From NCBI GenBank assembly GCA_020849475.1, contig JADLGE010000054.1, positions 1-53,357 on the forward strand: DNA of 53,357 nt, written 5' to 3'. This document shows positions 35,537 to 42,356 of the stretch, piece by piece. The notes under the pieces are model-generated. The model saw only the letters and a program-made list of their open reading frames with translations, had not been told where the DNA came from and made no database searches. This DNA is from Gammaproteobacteria bacterium. GTDB taxonomy: Bacteria; Pseudomonadota; Gammaproteobacteria; Ga0077536. The first letter of the stretch is position 1. Every line of letters begins with the position of its first letter. The position numbers and the translations under genes are program-made.

Positions 35537-36733
35537 ATGCCCGGACCACTGCACGGATTTCGCATCGTCGATCTGACTTCGATGATCTCAGGACCGCTCG
35601 CCACCATGATGCTGGCCGACCAGGGCGCGGAGGTGATCAAGGTCGAAAACCCCGACGGCGGCGACTACGTGCGCCGCGCCGGCAATCGACGTGGCGATTT
35701 CTCGGCGGCGTTTCTCAACAACAACCGCAACAAGCGTTCACTTGCGCTCGATCTGAAAGACCCGCGCGGCGTGGCACTGCTGCTCGAACTCATATGCAGT
35801 GCCGACGTATTCGTGCAGAACTTCCGGCCCGGCGTCATCGAGCGCCTGGGGCTCGGTGAAGACGTGGTGCGCGCTGCGCGCGCCGACATCGTGTACGTGT
35901 CCATCGCCGGCTTCGGCTTTGAAGGGCCTTACGCCCAGCGGCCGGTCTACGACCCGTTAATCCAGGCGCTGTCCGGTCTCGCCACCGTGCAGGCCGGCTC
36001 CGATACGGCGCGGCCGCGCCTGGTGCGCACCATCGTGCCGGACAAGGTCAGCGCCTTGATGGCGGCGCAGGCCATCACCGCCGCGCTGCTGGCACGCAGC
36101 CGCGAGCGTATCGGCCAGCATGTGCGGCTGTCCATGCTCGACGCCATCGTGGCCTTTCTGTGGCAATCGGACATGGGCAGCCAGACCCTGGTCGGCGCGG
36201 ACATCCCGCAGCAGGCGGCCGCGAGCTTCATCGATTTGATTTACGAGACCGCCAGCGGCCATATCAGCGTGGCGGTGATGTCGGACAAGGAATGGCGCGC
36301 GCTATGTCGGGCGCTGGATACGCCGCAGTGGCTGGACGATCCGCGCTTCGCGACGCCGGCACTGCGCGACCGCAATATCGATGCGCGTCTGAATCTGATT
36401 CAGGAGCGGCTCCTGACCCAGACCGCGGCGCACTGGCTGGCGCGGCTGGAAGCGGAAGGCGTGCCCTGCGCGCCGGTGCTGACGCGCAATGAAATGATCG
36501 AGCATCCGCAGGTCAGGGCCAACGATGTCGTGCAGCAGTTCGAACACCCGCAGGCCGGCACGCTGCGTCAGGCACGGCCAGCGGCGCGTTTCTCCGTCAC
36601 CCCGAGTGACATCCGCCGCGGCGCGCCGCGGCTGGGAGAAGATACGGAGGCGATACTGGACGAGTTGGGGGTGGCCGGCGAAGAGCGCGAGCGCCTCGCG
36701 CGCGATGGTGTAATCGGAACGCAGCGATTTTGA
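35537..36733 (+). CDS. CaiB/BaiF family (class III) CoA-transferase
   Basis: 398 residues from ATG 35537. Family marks are GFRIVDLTSMISGPLATMMLADQGAEVIKVE, the NRNKRSLALDLKDPRG segment, and YDPLIQALSGL. The catalytic Asp of class III transferases is expected in the region GSDTARPRLVR to LSMLDAIVAF. It moves CoA between organic acids. Divergent from DUF2780; its own promoter lies in 35410-35536. The TGA stop lies in the GAATG arm of a palindromic repeat. The acid substrate is unknown. Confidence 0.9.
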   Translation: MPGPLHGFRIVDLTSMISGPLATMMLADQGAEVIKVENPDGGDYVRRAGNRRGDFSAAFLNNNRNKRSLALDLKDPRGVALLLELICSADVFVQNFRPGVIERLGLGEDVVRAARADIVYVSIAGFGFEGPYAQRPVYDPLIQALSGLATVQAGSDTARPRLVRTIVPDKVSALMAAQAITAALLARSRERIGQHVRLSMLDAIVAFLWQSDMGSQTLVGADIPQQAAASFIDLIYETASGHISVAVMSDKEWRALCRALDTPQWLDDPRFATPALRDRNIDARLNLIQERLLTQTAAHWLARLEAEGVPCAPVLTRNEMIEHPQVRANDVVQQFEHPQAGTLRQARPAARFSVTPSDIRRGAPRLGEDTEAILDELGVAGEERERLARDGVIGTQRF

Positions 36734-36783
36734 ATGTCAGACTGAAGTCTGACATTCGAACGCGCGATTGGAATCGCACCTAC
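36732..36783. repeat. Abutting pair of 26-bp palindromes (36732-36757, 36758-36783)
   Basis: Unit 1 is a perfect inverted repeat with GAATG arms and CAGACT core (12-bp stem). Unit 2 follows without a gap: arm GAACG, core GCGATT, centre GG, core AATCGC, arm CCTAC. The CoA-transferase stop TGA (36731-36733) overlaps the first arm. The pair is built like 233-284. It lies in the convergent gap before the cytochrome c gene. Confidence 0.87.
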
Positions 36784-36834
36784 AGGGCTTGACGAATCCA
36801 TTGCGGCCACCGCGAACGCGGCGGCCGCGAGGAC

Positions 36835-37200
36835 TTATTTGATATTGAGCGTCGTGAGGCCGGTCTGGCCCGCGAAGTACTGGCCGAGCTTGACCATGTC
36901 GGCATCGGTCAGGCCCAGGGCCTTGACCTGCATGCTCATGATCGGGTGGGTGCGGCGGCCATCACGGTAGTTCTTCAATGACTGCGTGATGTAGTCGGCA
37001 TGCTGGCCGGCGAGCATCGGGTAGTCGGGGGCGAGCGGCTTGTCGCCCTTCTCGCCATGGCAAGCGCCACAGGCTTTGAGCTTGTCGTCAAAGCTCATGC
37101 CGTTATCGGCGGCGGCGGCGGCCTGTTCGGCGCTGACGAGGGTCGTGAACGCGGCCAAGCCGAGCGCACAGACGAGGGACGAAATCATTTTGGTGTTCAT
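36835..37200 (-). CDS. Small c-type cytochrome (class I)
   Basis: 121 residues from ATG 37200 (GGAG upstream). A Sec signal occupies residues 1-24. One haem site, CGACH, stands near residue 44. The axial Met is probably in HPIMSMQVK. The single-haem size and motif set (YPMLAGQHADYI, LKNYRDGRR) are those of half a cytochrome c4. The neighbour at 37230 has a related layout, so together they resemble the two halves of a c4. Periplasmic electron carrier. Partner oxidase unknown. Confidence 0.9.
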   Translation of the reverse strand: MNTKMISSLVCALGLAAFTTLVSAEQAAAAADNGMSFDDKLKACGACHGEKGDKPLAPDYPMLAGQHADYITQSLKNYRDGRRTHPIMSMQVKALGLTDADMVKLGQYFAGQTGLTTLNIK

Positions 37201-37229
37201 GCGTATTACTCCGGCGACCTGTTGACCGA

Positions 37230-37556
37230 CTACTTGCTGCGGTAGCTTTCGATGTAAGCGCCGATGTCGGCCATGTCCTGATCGCTCAGGTTGGCCGCGT
37301 TCGCATGCATGGTGTCGTGCTGGCGACCGCCATCGCGGTATTGCTTGAGTGCGGACTCGATGTACTTGCCAGTCTGTCCGCCCAGCTTCGGCACGTGGTA
37401 GCTGGGATACACATTGAAATAACCCGGCACGGCATGACAGCCCAGGCAGGTTTCCGCCTTCTTGCGTCCGACCGCCGCATCGCCGTCGGCTAAGGCACTG
37501 GCGGAGCCGGCCAGCAGCAGGACGGCGGTAAGGACCGAGCTCTTTCGCAAATTCAT
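37230..37556 (-). CDS. Small c-type cytochrome (class I)
   Basis: 108 residues from ATG 37556 (AGGGGAA upstream). A signal peptide ends SASALA. One haem site, CLGCH, lies near residue 41. YFNVYPSYHVPKLGGQTGKYI and LKQYRDGGRQHDTM follow, with the axial Met probably in DTMHAN. It is first of a two-gene cytochrome operon, 29 bases before the second. It shares the L-K-x-Y-R-D-G-x-R block with that protein, which indicates gene duplication. Confidence 0.9.
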   Translation of the reverse strand: MNLRKSSVLTAVLLLAGSASALADGDAAVGRKKAETCLGCHAVPGYFNVYPSYHVPKLGGQTGKYIESALKQYRDGGRQHDTMHANAANLSDQDMADIGAYIESYRSK

Positions 37557-37886
37557 CAGGTTCCCCTTCTGCCGGCGCAAACGCCAGCGACGGTAGCAAT
37601 CACGGCAGGCCGTGACAGTCTTGTGTTGTTTCATCTGACTGGCGCGTGTCGCGCCTGTGCCATGTCGCGCGGTCGGGAGACCGGGTCCGGCGCTCCATTC
37701 ACCCCAGGGCATCGCACTTTTCGACGCCGCCGGGTACCCCATACCCGCAGCCGCTGGCCGCGCGTGGCCCGCAAGCCGGTCCGCGCGAACGCGCGAATAC
37801 TACTAGACCCGCCTGCCGAGTGGAAGATAAAGCGCGGCCGCGACGACGGTGCGAGGCAGCGGCGCTTTCCATTACCATCGATCATC
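37557..37886. other. Divergent intergenic stretch with no recognised gene
   Basis: 330 bases between the cytochrome operon (-) and the lipoprotein gene (+). The + frame is open here but reads as Arg/Pro-rich shadow sequence. No RNA gene, no 26-bp palindrome and no convincing promoter hexamers were seen. It presumably holds promoters in both directions. Confidence 0.5.
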
Positions 37887-38630
37887 ATGTCACCCATCAT
37901 GTCGATCATCGCGATTCATCGTGGCGCGCTTGCGCGCCTGACTCTGCCGCTGCTGGTGCTGGGTCTCGTGGCTTGCGGCCACGGCGCCGACGATGGCGGC
38001 TATTTTCCGCTCACACCCGGCAGCCGCTGGCAGTACCGCGTCGAACGCACCACCATGGATGGCAGCCGCGAACTGCGTCATGCGCTGTCGGTGCTCGACC
38101 CGCTCGCCAATCAACCGGCTGATCTGCGTGTACGCGTCACGCTCGACGGTCAACGTTATCTCTATCGACTCAATGACGATGGCATCTATCGGGTCGGCAT
38201 CGAACGCCGTCATGGTCCGCGCTCGGCGGAAGATGACCAGCAGCAATTGGTGATGCCACGCCATCCGGTGCTCGACCAGCAGTGGCAGGGACGCAGTTCG
38301 ACGGCAGTGCTGGAAAGCTCGGCGGCGCCGTGGGAAACGCTGTTTCGCGCGCAGGTGCCGCTGACCATGCAATTCCGCGTGGCAGCGCTCGACGCCGCGG
38401 TCACCACACCGGCAGGTGCATTCAAAAGCTGCCTGCTGCTCGAGGGCCAGGGGCAGGCCGACGCCGACCTCGGCAATGGCGTCGGCGCAACCCACATCGA
38501 AGTCACAACCCGCGAATGGTATGCACCCGGTGTGGGTCTGGTGCGCATGGAGCGGCACGAGCAGACCAGCGCCAAAGGTCTCAGCGCTGGCGCCTTGGTC
38601 ATGGAACTCGACGACTGGAGTCAGCCCTGA
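37887..38630 (+). CDS. Putative lipoprotein of unknown function
   Basis: 247 residues from ATG 37887. An in-frame ATG at 37899 is equally possible and no ribosome site is visible. Signal peptide with lipobox LVAC near residue 32. The mature part begins DDGGYFPLTPGSRWQYRVERT, a pattern of secreted beta-sandwich proteins that start with a FPL..G..W.Y motif, and contains TPAGAFKSCLLLEG and EWYAPGVGLVRMER. These motifs occur in outer-membrane-linked lipoproteins with an LolB-like or YkuD-neighbour fold, but no function is established. Stand-alone gene. Confidence 0.75.
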   Translation: MSPIMSIIAIHRGALARLTLPLLVLGLVACGHGADDGGYFPLTPGSRWQYRVERTTMDGSRELRHALSVLDPLANQPADLRVRVTLDGQRYLYRLNDDGIYRVGIERRHGPRSAEDDQQQLVMPRHPVLDQQWQGRSSTAVLESSAAPWETLFRAQVPLTMQFRVAALDAAVTTPAGAFKSCLLLEGQGQADADLGNGVGATHIEVTTREWYAPGVGLVRMERHEQTSAKGLSAGALVMELDDWSQP

Positions 38631-38677
38631 TCAACGTGTGCTCTCATGCTTGCGTTTGCACTTGTGCGGGCCGCCGT

Positions 38678-38715
38678 GCAACATTGCGCTGACCGGTGAA
38701 AATGATTAATGTTGC
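38678..38715. promoter_or_regulatory. Inverted repeat upstream of the DksA-like gene
   Basis: GCAACATT (38678-38685) and its exact complement AATGTTGC (38708-38715) are separated by 22 bases that are AT-richer than the surroundings. It lies 87-124 bases before the GTG at 38802. It may be an operator or flank the promoter. Sequence symmetry only. Confidence 0.3.
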
Positions 38716-38801
38716 GCCCCGGTTTTATGACCTGTCCTGCCGGGAAACGTGATACGTGACGCTCGAAGCAACGCGCGCGACACGCACAAGAGGTGGTTAA
38801 C

Positions 38802-39815
38802 GTGGCCAATGCAAAGAAGAAATCTTCCGCCAAGCAGAAGGCAAGTCCACGTATTCCAGTAAAGAAGAAGACAACAGCATCGAAACCCAGCAAGAAGGCC
38901 GCGCCCGCCAAGGCAGCGGCCAAGAAAGCCGTCGCCACGAAGGCGGTTGCAAAGAAAGCTCCGGCCAGCAAGGCACCGGCCAAGAAGGCCGCAGCCAAGC
39001 CGGTAGCCAAGACCGTAGCGAAGAAGGTCGCCGCCAAACCGGCGCCCAAGCCCGCTGCCAAAGCCAAGCCCGCAGTGACCAAGACCGCGCCGCCGAAAGC
39101 CGCGCTGGTCAAGACGCCTGCGCCCAAGACCGCTGCTCCAAAGGCCGCCATGAAGAAGCCTGAACCGCCCAAGGCGGCAGCCACCAAGCCTACTGTCGTG
39201 CCGACTCCCGTCGCTGCGCCGGCGCCGGCCAAGGCCGCCAAGAAAGTAACCCCTGTCAAAGAGACCAGCGTGCGCAAGAAAGCCAGCGACACCGATACTC
39301 CGCCCGCACAGGTCGCGCGCGCGGCGACCGCCATTGCCAAGGCCCCCAGCCACGACGCAGGGCAGCCCGTCGCGCGTCCGCGCATGATCAATCTCGACGA
39401 GGTGAAGCTGCCGGCCGGCTATGTGCCGAGCAAGGACGAGGAGTACATGAATCCTCTGCAGCTCGTGTACTTCCGCAACAAGCTGCGCAATTGGCGCGAC
39501 GAGTTGATCACCGAGTCCCAGGAAACCCTCGATCACCTGCGTTCCGAGATCCGCGATGTCGGCGACGAAGCCGAAAGGGCGAGCCGCGAATCGGATAACA
39601 TCCTCGAGCTGCGCACCCGTGATCGTTATCGCCGCCTGCTCAAGAAAATCGACGACGCCATCAAGCGCATCGAAGACGGCAGCTACGGTTTCTGCGATGA
39701 GACCGGCGAAGACATCGGTCTGGCGCGCCTCGAAGCGCGCCCGATAGCGACCTTGACGGTGGATGCACAGGAGCGCCGCGAACTCTTTCAGAAGCAGTTT
39801 CGCGACGATCGTTGA
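38802..39815 (+). CDS. DksA-like protein with long Lys/Ala/Pro-rich N-terminal tail
   Basis: 337 residues from GTG 38802 (AAGAGG 8 bases upstream). Residues 1-190 are a histone-H1/AlgP-like tail of KKAAPAK-type repeats, strongly basic. The last 130 residues are the DksA coiled coil and globular part: NPLQLVYFRNKL, tip DVGDEAERAS, LELRTRDRYRRLL, SYGFCDETGEDIGLARLEARP. Of the four zinc Cys only the first (GFC) remains; the others are Thr, Thr and Ala. The tip keeps the first Asp and the Ala, but the second Asp is Glu. DksA binds the RNA polymerase secondary channel with ppGpp; the tail may bind DNA or RNA (inference). Confidence 0.85.
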   Translation: MANAKKKSSAKQKASPRIPVKKKTTASKPSKKAAPAKAAAKKAVATKAVAKKAPASKAPAKKAAAKPVAKTVAKKVAAKPAPKPAAKAKPAVTKTAPPKAALVKTPAPKTAAPKAAMKKPEPPKAAATKPTVVPTPVAAPAPAKAAKKVTPVKETSVRKKASDTDTPPAQVARAATAIAKAPSHDAGQPVARPRMINLDEVKLPAGYVPSKDEEYMNPLQLVYFRNKLRNWRDELITESQETLDHLRSEIRDVGDEAERASRESDNILELRTRDRYRRLLKKIDDAIKRIEDGSYGFCDETGEDIGLARLEARPIATLTVDAQERRELFQKQFRDDR

Positions 39816-39888
39816 GAGCGATACCCCGCGCTTCGCGTTGGAGTAGTGCGCACGCTGCCGCGGTCATGGAGCAATGGGCAGGATGCGT

Positions 39889-39894
39889 TATAGT
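39889..39894 (+). promoter_or_regulatory. Candidate -10 box (TATAGT) before the response regulator
   Basis: TATAGT lies 15 bases before the ATG at 39909. If used, the transcript would start within about 10 bases of the start codon. No -35 match is seen. Confidence 0.3.
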
Positions 39895-39908
39895 ACGGCT
39901 GGGTGACG

Positions 39909-41318
39909 ATGTATCCGCGTGAAACCTCGTCGGTCGGCTGGACAGCAGCGGCGGTAACAGCGAACGTGGCGGGAGCAAACATTCTTGTCGTCGAGGATCA
40001 GCGCGCGGTCGCGGGCGCGCTGCGCATGCGTCTGCGCGGTCTGGGCTACGACGTGGTCGGCATTGCCAAAGACGGTAACGAGGCCATAGAGCGCGCACGC
40101 GAATTGCGTCCCGACCTCATCCTCATGGACATTCGCCTCGGCGAAGGCATCGACGGCATTGAAGCCGCCCATCTCATCCGCACCCAGTACGATATCCCGG
40201 TGGTCTATGTGTCGGCTTATGCCGATCGCGATCTGCTCGATCGCGCCCGCGCCACCCAGCCCGCCGGCTTCATCAACAAGCCGTTCACCACCAAGGATCT
40301 CCTGACCACCATCAACCTCGCCCTGCACAAACAGGAAGAGGCGCGTCAGCAGGATCAGGTCGGCGGTCGCGAGGCCAAGGATCAGGAAGCGATCATCACC
40401 GCCGACAGGGATGCCCGCATCACTTTCGTCAACCGCCATGCCGAGCGCCTGACCGGCTGGACGCGTGACGCGCTGATCGGCCAGCCGCTGGCCAACATCC
40501 TCATGACGCTCTACGAGTTGAATGCGCAGGATGCGAGCGCGGTCGTGCGTCGCACCTTCAAGCTCAACACCGAGCAGGCGGTGCTGGCCGATGACAAGAG
40601 CGGCAAGGACACCCTGAAGCCGCTCACCGACGCGCGTGGACAATGCTTCGGCGTCGCGCTGCGCATGAGTGAATCGACCACGCGCGCCAGCCTCGCCGCG
40701 ATGTCGCAGGCCAGCAGCGCGCTGCGCTTCGTGTTTGATCAACTGCCGATGGCGATGGTGCTGGTCGACAAGCAGCTCAAGCTGCTCTACATCAACCAGA
40801 TGGCCGACGGCATCTTCAATGCCCATTCGACGGTGGCCATCGTGCGCGGCCAATTACGCGCCACCAGCGACCAGGACCACGCCAACCTCGCCAACGTGGT
40901 GCAACGCGCCGCGGCGCGTGGCCAGTTGCAGGCGCCGGACGAAGTCACCAGTGAGATCTGCACCCTGCGTGCCGACGACGATCGCCGCGTGATCCTGGTC
41001 GCGACGCCGGTGCCGGCCGACGGCAACGTGACAGTCGCGCTGCTGGTGTTCGAATCACCCGGCTATCGACCGGTGTCGGCGCAGGTGCTGCAGCAGATCT
41101 ACGGCCTGACGCGCGCCGAGATCGTGCTGGTGCAGGCGCTCGCCAGCGGTCACAGCCTGGAAGAAGCGGCGCATGTCATCGGCATCGCGGTGAACACCGC
41201 GCGCACCCATCTCAAACACATTTTCATCAAGACCGGCGCCAAGCGTCAGTCGGAACTCATCCACCAGGTCGAGACCGGCCCGGCCTCGCTGCCCCTCAGG
41301 CTCGAAGATCCGCTTTAG
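39909..41318 (+). CDS. Response regulator with REC-PAS-PAS-LuxR HTH architecture
   Basis: 469 residues from ATG 39909; GTG 39903 and GTG 39966 are other options. REC domain at 24-140: acidic pair Glu29/Asp30, phospho-acceptor Asp74 (ILMD), Lys124 (INKPF). First PAS about 155-265 (AIITADRDARITFVNRHAERLTGW). A second PAS-like segment is about 275-390 (FDQLPMAMVLVDKQLKLLYIN). LuxR-type helix-turn-helix is at 395-455 (YGLTRAEIVLVQALASGHSLEEAA, VNTARTHLKHIFIKTGAKRQSEL). No histidine kinase is next to it, so the signal probably enters via PAS or an orphan kinase. The gene ends exactly where a MITE-like element begins. Confidence 0.85.
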   Translation: MYPRETSSVGWTAAAVTANVAGANILVVEDQRAVAGALRMRLRGLGYDVVGIAKDGNEAIERARELRPDLILMDIRLGEGIDGIEAAHLIRTQYDIPVVYVSAYADRDLLDRARATQPAGFINKPFTTKDLLTTINLALHKQEEARQQDQVGGREAKDQEAIITADRDARITFVNRHAERLTGWTRDALIGQPLANILMTLYELNAQDASAVVRRTFKLNTEQAVLADDKSGKDTLKPLTDARGQCFGVALRMSESTTRASLAAMSQASSALRFVFDQLPMAMVLVDKQLKLLYINQMADGIFNAHSTVAIVRGQLRATSDQDHANLANVVQRAAARGQLQAPDEVTSEICTLRADDDRRVILVATPVPADGNVTVALLVFESPGYRPVSAQVLQQIYGLTRAEIVLVQALASGHSLEEAAHVIGIAVNTARTHLKHIFIKTGAKRQSELIHQVETGPASLPLRLEDPL

Positions 41319-41524
41319 GGAAGCTCTGAAGAACCTACCGCGCTCGGGATCGCGCGCGCGTCCGGTGCTCGACACTTCCGCAGGAAGTGGACCGCCGCAG
41401 GCGGGTCCGAAGGATGCTCGCCAGCGGCGAGCACAAATCCTCACGTATTTCCGTATACGCTGCGGTTTCTGCGCTCCGGGCGCGCACGACCTACCTTCGC
41501 GCGCTACGGTTCTTCAGAGCTTCC
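41319..41524. mobile_element. MITE-like element, 206 bp with 17-bp perfect terminal inverted repeats
   Basis: GGAAGCTCTGAAGAACC at 41319-41335 is matched exactly by its complement at 41508-41524. The first end follows the stop codon of the regulator gene directly. Inside are three successive hairpins: CACTTCC/GGAAGTG, GGACCGCC/GGCGGGTCC (one unpaired base), and TGCTCGCC/GGCGAGCA, then CGTAT/ATACG. No coding capacity. The ends resemble those of IS5-group elements, but no clear target duplication is visible. Probably a non-autonomous element. An intact parent copy is not in the window. Confidence 0.7.
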
Positions 41525-41627
41525 TTGGAGCATTGTCCGCACGGCGTATCGATCTCGCGCCGTCACCGTTCTACAATCGCTCGCACAACGCCAGGACGGC
41601 GTTGCAATCATCAAAGGGAGTTTGGAT

Positions 41628-42356
41628 ATGGATATCCGTCATTCGCGGCGTTTGCGCGCCGCCCTCGTCAGCACTGTGTGCCTCGCATCGATACCCGCCG
41701 CCGTGCATGCCAGCACGCTCGCGGCCTTCAGCTTTGAAAGCAATGGCGGCGTGTTCGACGCCGCGCCCGGCGCCTTGGCGCCGGGAGTAGCCAGCGCCGT
41801 GTGGCGTGACGACGCGGGGCGCCTGGGCGATCTGGCCGGCAATCCCGGTCGCGCGCTGTCGGCCAGCGGCTTCACCGGCACCAACCAATTGCATCTCGTG
41901 CTCGAACAATCCGGCACGCAACGCTGGGCGCCGAGCCTGCTGCATTTTGACATCCGCGGCTCGGCCAGTGGCCCCAACGCCTGGACACTCAGTCAGGCCG
42001 GCGCCACGCTCGCCCAGGGCGCAATCACTGGCAGCTTCCGCGGTTTCGACGTGCCACTGTCGTTGCTGTCCGATGCGCGCACGCTGGTGTTCGACCTGGC
42101 CGGCCACGGCGCCACCGCCATCACCGGCACCCTGCGTCTCGACAATGTGCGCCTCGAAGGTGAATTGCGGCCTGTGCCCTTGCCGGGCTCGGTGTTCCTG
42201 TTCGCCACGCCGCTGCTCGGCGCATTGCTCACACGCTTGCGTGAGCGCTGCACTCAAGACCCACAGGCCGGCCATTCGCGCCAGCCGTCGAGCAAGGGGA
42301 AATACAGGCCGAGCATGATCGGCCGCGCATCGAGGCTGGCCATGATGCGCGCGTAG
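41628..42356 (+). CDS. Secreted protein with VPLPGS-type C-terminal sorting signal
   Basis: 242 residues from ATG 41628 (GGGAG 7 bases upstream). A signal peptide ends AAVHAS. The body is a beta-sandwich-like region (FSFESNGGVFDAAPG, LHFDIRGSASG, LVFDLAGHGATA, LRLDNVRLEGE), as in PEP-CTERM proteins. It is followed by PVPLPGSVFLFATPLLGALLTRLRER, a VPLPxS motif, membrane helix and Arg cluster. That is a PEP-CTERM-like tripartite signal. Such proteins normally stop right after the Arg cluster. This one runs on for 35 residues over the 3' end of the convergent helicase gene, overlapping it by 103 bases. Exopolysaccharide-linked surface role by family. Confidence 0.8.
   Translation: MDIRHSRRLRAALVSTVCLASIPAAVHASTLAAFSFESNGGVFDAAPGALAPGVASAVWRDDAGRLGDLAGNPGRALSASGFTGTNQLHLVLEQSGTQRWAPSLLHFDIRGSASGPNAWTLSQAGATLAQGAITGSFRGFDVPLSLLSDARTLVFDLAGHGATAITGTLRLDNVRLEGELRPVPLPGSVFLFATPLLGALLTRLRERCTQDPQAGHSRQPSSKGKYRPSMIGRASRLAMMRA

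Noticed and set aside
36835..37599. Single 254-residue protein covering both cytochrome genes
   Set aside because: The upstream part is a different frame from the second cytochrome; each gene has its own ribosome site and signal peptide.
38802..39370. Lys/Ala-rich DNA repeat as a separate repeat region
   Set aside because: It is in-frame coding of the DksA-like protein's tail, not a free repeat.
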